From Flavobacteriaceae bacterium PRS1 (lineage in GTDB: Bacteria > Bacteroidota > Bacteroidia > Flavobacteriales > Flavobacteriaceae), in the NCBI GenBank assembly GCA_003709165.1, contig RDRZ01000004.1, positions 1-64,000 of the forward strand: a stretch of 64,000 nucleotides of DNA, given 5' to 3'. The position numbers were made by a program, and so were the translations under genes. Of the stretch, positions 44,849 through 52,116 are shown piece after piece. How positions within the stretch are numbered: the stretch's first letter is position 1; every line of letters begins with the position of its first letter. A model generated the notes under the pieces. The model was given only the letters and a program-made list of their open reading frames with translations, did not search any database and was not told the DNA's origin.

Positions 44849-46264
44849 ATGAATAAAAATTCTATAGATAATATAATAGCCTTATCAAGTGATTTACGCT
44901 GGAAAATTGGTGACGATTTTCATGATGGTCTTGCTGAAGGAATCTATGCAGATGCATCAGAAATTGCAAATGGGTCTGTAAGTATTGATAATGAAAAAAA
45001 ACGGTTTCGTTTAGATTCTAAAATAGATAAAATTGTAACTAGTAAAACTTGGGGTTTCCCAATCATGTTTATGATTTTGGGAGTGATTCTTTGGCTTACT
45101 ATTATAGGAGCTAATTACCCTTCGGCAATGTTGGCAAATTTATTGTTAGATAATATGCATCCAGCATTAAAAGGTTTTGCATCAAGCATTGGAATGCCTT
45201 GGTGGTTAGATGGGTTTTTAATTGATGGCGTTTATCTTGCAGTAGCCTGGGTAATTGCTGTAATGTTACCACCAATGGCAATATTCTTTCCAATGTTTAC
45301 ACTTCTCGAAGATTTTGGTTATTTGCCTAGAGTTGCATTTAATTTGGATTATATGTTTAAAAAATCCGGAGCACATGGCAAACAAGCGTTAACTATGAGT
45401 ATGGGTTTCGGGTGTAATGCCGCTGGAGTGGTAGCAACTCGAATAATTGACAGCCCAAGAGAACGATTAATCGCAATTATCACTAATAATTTTTCTTTAT
45501 GTAATGGTCGTTGGCCAACGCAAATTTTAATTGCTACCATTTTTATTGGAGCTGTAGTTCCAGCTTCTTTTTCCGCAATTGCATCGTTATCGGCAGTTAT
45601 TGGAATTGCAATTTTAGGAATATTTTTCATGTTTTTTACGTCTTGGGCATTAACAAAAACAGTTTTAAAAGGAGAAGTTTCCACGTTTAATTTAGAGTTA
45701 CCACCATATCGTCCACCACGGTTTTGGAAAACTGTTTATACCTCTTTAATCGATAGAACTATAATTGTTTTATGGCGGGCTATACTTTTTGCAGCACCGG
45801 CAGGAGCTGTTATTTGGTTGATTTCAAATATTTATATAGGGAACGAAAGCATAGCTACTCTAACGATTAATTCTTTGGATGGTTTTGGTTTTCTTTTAGG
45901 AATGAACGGTGTTATTTTACTGGCATACATTGTTGCTATTCCAGCAAATGAAATTGTGATTCCAACTATTTTAATGTTAACAGTTATGGCAAGTGGGATT
46001 CCTGGAGGTGAGGGTGTAGGAGTAATGTTTGAATTGGATTCGGCAAATGCAACGGGAGATATTTTAAAAGCAGGTGGCTGGACCTTACTAACAGCAGTTA
46101 ATTTAATGTTATTCAGTTTGTTACATAATCCTTGCAGTACAACCATTTATACCATTTACAAGGAAACCAACAGTGTAAAATGGACAACGGTTGCCTCAAT
46201 TTTGCCTGTAATTATGGGATTTGTGATTACATTTTTAGTGGCTCAGGTTTGGCGGTTATTTTAA
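44849..46264 (+). CDS. feoB: FeoB permease fragment (feoB split, part 2)
   Basis: 471 residues containing the membrane part of a ferrous iron transporter. It begins [39 protein letters not shown], which is the normal continuation of FeoB after its GTPase/GDI region. The Gate domains follow, including [40 protein letters not shown] and [17 protein letters not shown]. About 9-10 transmembrane helices. No stop or frameshift is seen after the break, so the permease is intact but lacks its G domain in the same chain. Confidence 0.88.
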   Translation: MNKNSIDNIIALSSDLRWKIGDDFHDGLAEGIYADASEIANGSVSIDNEKKRFRLDSKIDKIVTSKTWGFPIMFMILGVILWLTIIGANYPSAMLANLLLDNMHPALKGFASSIGMPWWLDGFLIDGVYLAVAWVIAVMLPPMAIFFPMFTLLEDFGYLPRVAFNLDYMFKKSGAHGKQALTMSMGFGCNAAGVVATRIIDSPRERLIAIITNNFSLCNGRWPTQILIATIFIGAVVPASFSAIASLSAVIGIAILGIFFMFFTSWALTKTVLKGEVSTFNLELPPYRPPRFWKTVYTSLIDRTIIVLWRAILFAAPAGAVIWLISNIYIGNESIATLTINSLDGFGFLLGMNGVILLAYIVAIPANEIVIPTILMLTVMASGIPGGEGVGVMFELDSANATGDILKAGGWTLLTAVNLMLFSLLHNPCSTTIYTIYKETNSVKWTTVASILPVIMGFVITFLVAQVWRLF

Positions 46265-46306
46265 TAATAAGAAAATTAACTGCTTTCAACAATAAACTAA
46301 ATTTGT

Positions 46307-46441
46307 TTAATGACAACCACAATCATCGTTATCACAAGAGTTCTTCTTCTTTTTTGGATTCCACAAGAATTTTTTCACTAAAAACAAAACAGCAAAGCTC
46401 ACTGTAATAATCACAAATATAGTTTGTAGGGTACTATTCAT
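46307..46441 (-). CDS. FeoB-associated Cys-rich membrane protein (44 aa)
   Basis: ATG at 46441 opens a 44-residue frame: a transmembrane helix (STLQTIFVIITVSFAVLFLVKKFLW), a lysine stretch (KKKK) and a Cys/Asp/His tail (NSCDNDDCGCH). This is the known small FeoB-associated Cys-rich protein family, thought to handle iron at the cytoplasmic mouth of FeoB. It lies 27 nt downstream of the intact feoB on the same strand, completing a feoA-feoB-Cys-rich operon. Confidence 0.85.
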   Translation of the reverse strand: MNSTLQTIFVIITVSFAVLFLVKKFLWNPKKKKNSCDNDDCGCH

Positions 46442-46468
46442 TATTTTTTAGTCGATTTAAATATCTTT

Positions 46469-48565
46469 TTATTTCAACAACTGAAAAGCTATTAAAGCTA
46501 TAATATAAGCAATACTTGACATACCAAATAATTGACTTAATGGCCATTTCCAGGTATTGGTTTCGCGTTTTACAATAGCCAATGTGCTCATACACTGCAT
46601 GGCAAAGGCGTAAAACAGCAATAACGAAATTCCTGAAGCTAAAGTAAAAACTTTAGTTCCGTCAGAATAGACTTCAGCAGCCATTTTATTTTTTATCGTA
46701 TCCACTTGTTTTCCATCGGCACTTCCCACACTATATATAGTTGCAAGTGTGCCAATAAATACTTCTCTTGCTGCGAAAGACGTGACTAAAGCTATGCCAA
46801 TTTTCCAGTCGTAACCTAAAGGCTTTATGGCTGGTTCAATGGTTTTTCCTATAATTCCTATATAAGAATATTCTAATTTATGTGCTGCAATTTTATCTTC
46901 TAATTCTGTGTCATTTAAGTTTTGGTATTCTGCACTTATAATAGTTTCAGCATTATTAAATTGTTTTCCTGGACCATAAGAAGCTAAAACCCATAAAATG
47001 ATGGAGATTGCTAAAATTATTTTTCCTGCTTCAAATACAAATGTTTTGGTTTTTTCAATGACAGTAATAACTACATTTTTTAAAAGCGGAATTTTATAAC
47101 TTGGCATTTCGATAACAAAAAATGTTTTGTGGTTAGTTTTTAAGATTTTGTCTAAAATATATGCCGAAAACACCGCCATCCCGAATCCAATAAGATAGAG
47201 TAGCATTAATGTTAGTGCTTGATAACTTAAACCTAAAAGGCGACCTTCAGGAATTACAAGCGCAATAATAATTAAATATACAGGAAGTCTTGCAGAACAG
47301 GTTGTAAATGGCGTTACTAAAATGGTAATTAAACGCTCTTTCCAGTTTTCAATATTCCGTGTTGACATAATTGCCGGAATGGCACATGCTGTTCCAGCAA
47401 TTAACGGAACGATACTTTTACCACTTAATCCAAAACGACGCATAACCCGATCCATTAAAAAAACGACGCGACTCATATAGCCACTTTCTTCAAGCACGGA
47501 AATAAATAAAAACAAAAATGCAATTTGAGGTATAAAAATAACGACACCACCAATGCCCGCTATAATACCTTCGGCTAACAGATTGGTAAAAATGCCAGGC
47601 GGAAGGGTTGTTTTAACCCAATCGGCAAGTGATGCAAACGAAGTATCAATAAAATCCATTGGCACAATTGCCCAATCGTAAATAGCCTGAAAAATGGTAA
47701 GCAATATGACGAAAAAAATAACATAACCCCAAACTTTGTGTGTGAGAATACGATCGAATTTTTCTCTTAATCCTATAGCTTTTGAAGCATCTATAGTTTG
47801 CCCTTCTTTTAAAAGATTGTTAATAAATTGATAGCGTTTTATAGTTTCTTTTAGTTGAAGACGTTTTAGTTCGGAATCTGACTTTGTTTTGAATTCAGAA
47901 ATATCTAATTCCTGTCGAGTCATTTTTCCGAAATTTACATCTTGAGTAATGACAAGCCAAAGTTTATAAAGGTCTTGATTTGGGAAAGCTTTTTTTAATC
48001 TTTTAAAGTAATCTTCATCGATAGTTGAGGTGTCTAAACAGGGTTCGAGTGATAAGTTTTTATAGTTGTTTATTAAATCTTTTAAGTGTTGAATACCTAT
48101 ATTTGTACGAGTGCTGATTAAAGCAATGTTGGTATGAAGGTGTTGTTCTAAAAGCGGAAGATTTAAAGTAATACCTTTTCGTACCATTCTATCAGACATA
48201 TTAATGACCAGGATTGTAGGGATTTTCAAGTCTTTTATTTGAGTAAAAAGAAGAAGGTTTCGCTTTAAATTTTCTACATCACTTATCAGAACAGCAACAT
48301 CAGGAAAATCTTTGTCATTTTTATTTAGAAGCAATTCAATAACAAGATTTTCATCTATAGAAGAAGCATTTAAACTATAAGTGCCTGGTAAATCTAAAAT
48401 ATGTGCTTTAACACCACGCGGAAGTTTACAGATGCCTTCTTTTTTTTCGACGGTAATTCCAGGATAATTCCCCACTTTTTGATTTAAACCTGTGAGCGCA
48501 TTAAAGACTGAAGTTTTGCCAGTATTTGGATTTCCAATCAGTGCAACATTAATTTGTTTACTCAT
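46469..48565 (-). CDS. feoB: ferrous iron transport protein B (intact copy)
   Basis: 698-residue complete FeoB. The N-terminal G domain shows G1 GNPNTGKTSVFNAL at 11-24, GNYPGITVEKKEG, G3 [15 protein letters not shown] and G4 NMSD. A cytosolic helical region, then Gate domains with GTACAIPAIMSTRNIENWKERLITILVTPFTTCSARLPVY and AMQCMSTLAIVKRETNTWKWP complete it. It moves Fe(II) across the inner membrane. It overlaps feoA by 8 nt. It faces the split feoB tail to tail, so the organism has two lineages of FeoB. Confidence 0.96.
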   Translation of the reverse strand: MSKQINVALIGNPNTGKTSVFNALTGLNQKVGNYPGITVEKKEGICKLPRGVKAHILDLPGTYSLNASSIDENLVIELLLNKNDKDFPDVAVLISDVENLKRNLLLFTQIKDLKIPTILVINMSDRMVRKGITLNLPLLEQHLHTNIALISTRTNIGIQHLKDLINNYKNLSLEPCLDTSTIDEDYFKRLKKAFPNQDLYKLWLVITQDVNFGKMTRQELDISEFKTKSDSELKRLQLKETIKRYQFINNLLKEGQTIDASKAIGLREKFDRILTHKVWGYVIFFVILLTIFQAIYDWAIVPMDFIDTSFASLADWVKTTLPPGIFTNLLAEGIIAGIGGVVIFIPQIAFLFLFISVLEESGYMSRVVFLMDRVMRRFGLSGKSIVPLIAGTACAIPAIMSTRNIENWKERLITILVTPFTTCSARLPVYLIIIALVIPEGRLLGLSYQALTLMLLYLIGFGMAVFSAYILDKILKTNHKTFFVIEMPSYKIPLLKNVVITVIEKTKTFVFEAGKIILAISIILWVLASYGPGKQFNNAETIISAEYQNLNDTELEDKIAAHKLEYSYIGIIGKTIEPAIKPLGYDWKIGIALVTSFAAREVFIGTLATIYSVGSADGKQVDTIKNKMAAEVYSDGTKVFTLASGISLLLFYAFAMQCMSTLAIVKRETNTWKWPLSQLFGMSSIAYIIALIAFQLLK

Positions 48566-48794
48566 TTAATGTTTTTTCAATTACAATTAATGCTGCAGTT
48601 TCTTTTCTAATTGCGAGATGACAACCGTTTATGTTAAGATACATTGGGTCTGCAAAAGGAGCTACTTGTATTAGCTCCACAGTATTTCCCGGTAAGCATC
48701 CCATTTCTAATAATTTTAACGGTATTGCTTCCGAAGAAATATCAGTAATGATACCTTTCTCTCCTTTTTTTAAATCGGCAATTGTAAAACTCAT
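48558..48794 (-). CDS. feoA: ferrous iron transport protein A
   Basis: 78-residue SH3-like protein (LKKGEKGIITDISSEAIPLKLLEMGCLPGNTVELIQVAPFADPMYLNINGCHLAIRKE) that supports FeoB function. First gene of the leftward feoA-feoB-Cys-rich operon. A -7 box TACTTTTG lies on its strand at 48821-48828. TTTAGA-TTCA-TTATAAA at about 48800-48816 is a degenerate relative of the DtxR-like operator at 42253. Confidence 0.93.
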   Translation of the reverse strand: MSFTIADLKKGEKGIITDISSEAIPLKLLEMGCLPGNTVELIQVAPFADPMYLNINGCHLAIRKETAALIVIEKTLNE

Positions 48795-48820
48795 CCTTAT
48801 TTAGATTCATTATAAAGAAG

Positions 48821-48828
48821 CAAAAGTA
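48821..48828 (-). promoter_or_regulatory. -7 box TACTTTTG, candidate feoA promoter
   Basis: Exact TAnnTTTG on the minus strand, 26 nt before the feoA start. A degenerate DtxR-like half-palindrome lies just downstream. Confidence 0.45.
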
Positions 48829-48854
48829 ACAGAAATTATATAATAATGGATAGA

Positions 48855-49553
48855 CTAATTAAAAAGATTTTGAAACCAATTTAGTTTACCTACATTTTTC
48901 AACTTTTTTATATCCTTAAGTAATCGTTCTATATCTTCAGGATTTGTACCATCGTAAAATCCTCGTATTTGTCTTTCTTTATCTATAAGCATAAAATTTT
49001 CGGTATGTATCATATCAAAAGGACCACCATTTCCATTATCTTTTACTGCGAGATACGATTTTCTGGCTAACTCATAGATTTGTTTTTTGTCTCCAGTAAC
49101 CAAATTCCATTTAGATGCGTTAACACCTTTTTCTTTAGCATAACGCTTTAGTTGCGCAACAGTATCAATTTCGGGAGTAACTGTATGTGATAGAAGCATC
49201 ACTTCATCATCGGTAATAATCTTTTTTTGAATCTCGTACATATTATCTGTCATAATCGGACAAATAGTTTGGCAGGTTGTAAAAAAGAAATCGGCAACAT
49301 AAATTTTATCTTTGTAATCTTCTTGGGTAATCGTTTTCCCGTTTTGGTTTATTAAACTAAAATCAGCAATTTTATGATATTTTTTTTGATACTGAATCGT
49401 GCTATCAACCATTTCGGCATTAACTTGAGAGGGTTGATATATTGGTAAAGGTTTTTCGACGTTTAAAATATTATAGATAATCGAAATAATAATTACAGAT
49501 AGAATAAAAAAAGCAATTGCTAAAACCTTCAGTTTTTTAAAAAAAGACAACAT
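48855..49553 (-). CDS. SCO1/SenC-family copper chaperone
   Basis: 232 residues, anchored by an N-terminal helix (VLAIAFFILSVIIISIIYNIL) with a periplasmic thioredoxin-like domain. Copper-binding CxxxC is in FFFTTCQTICPIMTDNM, and the partner His is in MLLSHTVTPEIDTV. It delivers copper to the CuA centre of cytochrome oxidase or acts as a thiol reductase. A -7-like box TATTTTTG lies on its strand at 49581-49588. Confidence 0.94.
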   Translation of the reverse strand: MLSFFKKLKVLAIAFFILSVIIISIIYNILNVEKPLPIYQPSQVNAEMVDSTIQYQKKYHKIADFSLINQNGKTITQEDYKDKIYVADFFFTTCQTICPIMTDNMYEIQKKIITDDEVMLLSHTVTPEIDTVAQLKRYAKEKGVNASKWNLVTGDKKQIYELARKSYLAVKDNGNGGPFDMIHTENFMLIDKERQIRGFYDGTNPEDIERLLKDIKKLKNVGKLNWFQNLFN

Positions 49554-49708
49554 TTAATATGGGTTTGTATTAGAGTGACACAAAAATACAATGAAATATT
49601 GTTCTAAAGAATTTTTCAATGAACTCATCTTAACTTTTTCAATTTCATAAATAGTTGTTAAATATAATGTAATGAATAATTATCTTTTTTAAAGTAATTA
49701 TAAAGCCT

Positions 49709-49716
49709 TACTTTTG
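49709..49716 (+). promoter_or_regulatory. -7 box TACTTTTG, candidate rseP promoter
   Basis: Exact TAnnTTTG, 26 nt before the rseP start codon. The -33 element is not obvious. Confidence 0.45.
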
Positions 49717-49742
49717 TGCGCTTGTAAAGTTAATATTTTCAT

Positions 49743-51071
49743 ATGTCTGTATTTTTAATAAAAGCTGCTCAATTATTAATGAGCCTTTCTATACTAGTTG
49801 TTTTACACGAATTGGGGCATTTTATCCCTGCCAAATTATTTAAAACCAGAGTTGAAAAATTCTATTTATTTTTTGATATAAAATTTTCACTTTTCAAAAA
49901 GAAAATAGGAGAAACCGTTTATGGTATTGGCTGGCTTCCGCTAGGAGGTTATGTTAAGATAGCCGGAATGATTGATGAAAGCATGGACACCGAGCAAATG
50001 GCAAAACCACCTCAACCTTGGGAATTTCGTTCTAAACCTGTTTGGCAACGTTTAATTATAATGCTTGGAGGAGTGACTGTTAATTTTATTTTGGCGTTCG
50101 TATTATATATTATGATTTTATTTGTTTGGGGTAATGATTATGTTAAGAAAGACGATATAAAATATGGTTATAGCGTTACTAAGACTTTAGAAAAATATGG
50201 ATTTAAAGACGGAGATAAAATCATTTCTGTAGATGGCACTCCTTTTGAAAACATACGTAGTATTAACAGCCATTTGCTGTTAAGGAAAGTAAATAATGTA
50301 ACTGTTGAACATATAAACGGAACTGTTGAAAAATTAAGTTTACCTGAAACTATAGGGCCAGAACTTTTCGAGGCTGGAGATTTTCCGGCAATGTTACCTA
50401 GATACCCTTTTAAATTAGATTCTGTAGTTTTGGATTCCCCAGCATCAAAAGCAGGCTTATTAAAAAGCGATATTTTAGTTTCAATTGATGGAGTAAACAT
50501 AAATTTTCTTTCAGATTTAAAATCTAAAATCCGAGATAGGAAATCTCAAAGTATTTCGTTAAAAGTGTTAAGAGATGGAATTGAGAAAGACTTAAAAATA
50601 ACCCCTAATAATAATAACACAATTGGAATAATTACTATTAATTCAGATTTAAATTTTGTGAAGTTAAATCATAAAAATTATTCTTTTACTGAAAGTATAA
50701 GTGGAGGTGTTTTATTAGGATATTGGGCTGTTAAAGATTATTTATCTCAATTTAAATATATTTTCACTAAAAAAGGCGCTTCTCAAATAGGTGGTTTTGC
50801 GGCTATAGGTAATATGTTCCCTTCTACATGGAATTGGCAAGCATTTTGGATGCTTACAGCTTTTTTATCTATTATGTTAGGTGTTTTAAACTTACTACCA
50901 ATACCAGCACTAGATGGAGGTCATGTCATGTTTTTATTATACGAAATGGTTTCTGGAAGAAAGCCAAGCGACAAGTTTTTAGAATATGCACAAATAACAG
51001 GTTTCTTATTATTAATTGCATTAGTGCTTTTTGCAAATGGCAACGATATATATAAATCTATTTTTGATTAA
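49743..51071 (+). CDS. rseP: RIP metalloprotease RseP (site-2 protease family)
   Basis: Intramembrane zinc protease that cleaves anti-sigma factors and signal-peptide remnants. 442 residues. The zinc site HELGH is at 22-26 in the first helix. Two PDZ-like domains lie in the middle (GFKDGDKIISVDGTPFENI and SPASKAGLLKSDILVSIDGV). The third metal ligand is in NLLPIPALDGGHVMFLLYEMVSG. It could be the protease for the sigma/anti-sigma pair at 2929-5006, though that is only inference. Confidence 0.96.
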   Translation: MSVFLIKAAQLLMSLSILVVLHELGHFIPAKLFKTRVEKFYLFFDIKFSLFKKKIGETVYGIGWLPLGGYVKIAGMIDESMDTEQMAKPPQPWEFRSKPVWQRLIIMLGGVTVNFILAFVLYIMILFVWGNDYVKKDDIKYGYSVTKTLEKYGFKDGDKIISVDGTPFENIRSINSHLLLRKVNNVTVEHINGTVEKLSLPETIGPELFEAGDFPAMLPRYPFKLDSVVLDSPASKAGLLKSDILVSIDGVNINFLSDLKSKIRDRKSQSISLKVLRDGIEKDLKITPNNNNTIGIITINSDLNFVKLNHKNYSFTESISGGVLLGYWAVKDYLSQFKYIFTKKGASQIGGFAAIGNMFPSTWNWQAFWMLTAFLSIMLGVLNLLPIPALDGGHVMFLLYEMVSGRKPSDKFLEYAQITGFLLLIALVLFANGNDIYKSIFD

Positions 51072-51089
51072 TTTTTTTAAATAAAATAG

Positions 51090-51119
51090 TTGTTCTCATT
51101 TAAAAATAAATTATATTTG
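51090..51119 (+). promoter_or_regulatory. tRNA-type promoter (TTG-N19-TATATTTG)
   Basis: TTG at 51090-51092, 19 nt, then the perfect -7 box TATATTTG at 51112-51119, followed by a GC-rich GCGCTCGC start region. This is the best promoter in the window and has the form seen before flavobacterial tRNA genes. It is 800 bp upstream of tRNA-Asn, with two repeat units between. Confidence 0.7.
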
Positions 51120-51155
51120 CGCTCGCTAAAGCGGAAAACAGTATTCTTTAACTCT

Positions 51156-51173
51156 ACCCGATAACTATCGGGA
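51156..51173. repeat. REP-B palindrome
   Basis: ACCCGATAACTATCGGGA. It is flanked by TTTAAC and GTTAAG, so again it sits inside a larger hairpin. It lies between the tRNA-type promoter and the first tandem unit. Confidence 0.7.
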
Positions 51174-51197
51174 GGTTAAGAAATATAATTGAAATAT

Positions 51198-51239
51198 TCC
51201 TCCTTAGCTCATCCCGATAGCTATCGGGAGGTTAGAGCA
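51198..51239 (+). pseudogene. 5' tRNA-Asn fragment with REP-B in its D-loop, copy 1
   Basis: Identical to nt 1-14 and 18-27 of the intact tRNA-Asn at 51920. D-loop bases GTT are replaced by the 18-nt TCCCGATAGCTATCGGGA. Similarity stops exactly where the anticodon stem would begin, so it cannot make a tRNA. Confidence 0.85.
51212..51229. repeat. REP-B palindrome inside tRNA D-loop (copy 1)
   Basis: TCCCGATAGCTATCGGGA, the perfect form of the REP-B family, standing in place of three D-loop bases. Confidence 0.8.
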
Positions 51240-51262
51240 AGAGTGAGAAAGTTCTTTAAATT

Positions 51263-51550
51263 ATGGTTGAGAATAATGTTTATATACTTTTTTCTGATAC
51301 TTTGAATCAATTTTATATTGGTGAAACTGTTGACTTTGAAGAGAGATTAAATGAACATAATTTGGGGTTTTATAAAAAGGCTTTCACATCTAAAGCAAAA
51401 GATTGGGAACTATTTTTAAAAATAGTATGCAAAGACAGAGTTCAAGCAAGAAAAATTGAAACCCATATTAAGAGTATGAAAAGTAAAAAGTATATTAATG
51501 ACTTAAAGGATTACCCCGAGATTATTAATAGGCTTATACAAAGATATTAA
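51263..51550 (+). CDS. small GIY-YIG nuclease, copy 1
   Basis: 95 residues. The GIY-YIG core is complete: VYI at 6-8 and YIG at 18-20 (VYILFSDTLNQFYIGET), the catalytic Arg28 in DFEERLNEH and the metal-binding Glu66 in ARKIETHIKS. This is the single-domain UvrC-N-type group that includes stand-alone and homing-like nucleases. There is no DNA-recognition domain. An in-frame stop lies just before the ATG. It is probably transcribed from the tRNA-type promoter at 51090. An identical copy follows 361 bp downstream. Confidence 0.9.
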   Translation: MVENNVYILFSDTLNQFYIGETVDFEERLNEHNLGFYKKAFTSKAKDWELFLKIVCKDRVQARKIETHIKSMKSKKYINDLKDYPEIINRLIQRY

Positions 51551-51558
51551 ATCAATAC

Positions 51559-51600
51559 TCCTCCTTAGCTCATCCCGATAGCTATCGGGAGGTTAGAGCA
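51559..51600 (+). pseudogene. 5' tRNA-Asn fragment with REP-B in its D-loop, copy 2
   Basis: Same 14 + 18 + 10 structure as copy 1: tRNA nt 1-14 at 51559-51572, REP-B at 51573-51590, tRNA nt 18-27 at 51591-51600. Confidence 0.85.
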
Positions 51601-51623
51601 AGAGTGAGAAAGTTCTTTAAATT

Positions 51624-51911
51624 ATGGTTGAGAATAATGTTTATATACTTTTTTCTGATACTTTGAATCAATTTTATATTGGTGAAACTGTTGACTTTGA
51701 AGAGAGATTAAATGAACATAATTTGGGGTTTTATAAAAAGGCTTTCACATCTAAAGCAAAAGATTGGGAACTATTTTTAAAAATAGTATGCAAAGACAGA
51801 GTTCAAGCAAGAAAAATTGAAACCCATATTAAGAGTATGAAAAGTAAAAAGTATATTAATGACTTAAAGGATTACCCCGAGATTATTAATAGGCTTATAC
51901 AAAGATATTAA
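51624..51911 (+). CDS. small GIY-YIG nuclease, copy 2
   Basis: 95 residues, identical to the protein at 51263 including VYI, YIG, Arg28 and Glu66. The absence of any difference in coding or flanking sequence implies a very recent duplication, active homogenisation or an assembly repeat. Its stop is followed by ATCAATAC and then the first base of the intact tRNA-Asn gene. Confidence 0.9.
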   Translation: MVENNVYILFSDTLNQFYIGETVDFEERLNEHNLGFYKKAFTSKAKDWELFLKIVCKDRVQARKIETHIKSMKSKKYINDLKDYPEIINRLIQRY

Positions 51912-51919
51912 ATCAATAC

Positions 51920-51993
51920 TCCTCCTTAGCTCAGTTGGTTAGAGCATCTGACTGTTAATCAGAGGGTCCTAAGTTCGAGTCTTAGAGGAGGAG
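51920..51993 (+). tRNA. tRNA-Asn (anticodon GTT)
   Basis: 74-nt cloverleaf: acceptor TCCTCCT pairs with AGGAGGA, discriminator G, D-stem GCTC/GAGC with loop AGTTGGTTA. Anticodon stem TCTGA/TCAGA has loop CTGTTAA (GTT at 51954-51956), with a 5-nt variable loop and T-stem CTAAG/CTTAG with TTCGAGT. CCA is not encoded. Its apparent promoter is 800 bp upstream, so its precursor would include both GIY-YIG genes. Confidence 0.96.
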
Positions 51994-52004
51994 CTTAATG
52001 ATAG

Positions 52005-52036
52005 AAAGCCATTCAAGAGATTGAGTGGCTTTTTTG
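52005..52036 (+). terminator. rho-independent terminator after tRNA-Asn
   Basis: AAGCCATTCA / TGAGTGGCTT stem with one G-T pair and a 6-nt loop, followed by six T. It closes the tRNA transcription unit. Confidence 0.85.
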
Positions 52037-52116
52037 ATATTGTTGGGCACACGTTTAGGTACAGTTTTTCTATTTTCCTTTCCTTTCTTATTATTTCATT
52101 TGATTACTTTTGATAC

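Larger units (their letters stand above)
51198..51558 (+). mobile_element. tRNA-Asn/GIY-YIG tandem unit, copy 1 (361 bp)
   Basis: Contents in order: tRNA-Asn nt 1-14 (TCCTCCTTAGCTCA, 51198-51211), REP-B (51212-51229), tRNA-Asn nt 18-27 (GGTTAGAGCA, 51230-51239), a 23-nt leader, a GIY-YIG ORF (51263-51550) and an 8-nt tail. The next unit begins exactly 361 bp later. The left edge coincides with the first base of the tRNA copy. Confidence 0.8.
51559..51919 (+). mobile_element. tRNA-Asn/GIY-YIG tandem unit, copy 2 (361 bp)
   Basis: Appears identical base for base to the unit at 51198. It ends at 51919, exactly one base before the intact tRNA-Asn, so the 5' end of that tRNA occupies the place where a third unit would start. 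Confidence 0.8.

Noticed and set aside
45349-45684. Long reverse-strand frames inside feoB and other genes
   Set aside because: They are shadows of the strong coding frame on the other strand, with no promoter or homology support.
51198-51239. A second tRNA gene upstream of the GIY-YIG ORF
   Set aside because: Only the acceptor 5' strand and D-arm are present, and the D-loop is interrupted. There is no anticodon or T arm.
51120-51993. CRISPR array or integron-like structure
   Set aside because: The 361-bp perfect repeats contain ORFs and there are no short repeats with variable spacers, no integrase and no attC-like sites beyond the tRNA fragments.
52105-52112. TACTTTTG as promoter of the 225-aa orphan gene
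   Set aside because: Only 5 nt from the ATG; usable only for a leaderless message, so it was not listed as a promoter.
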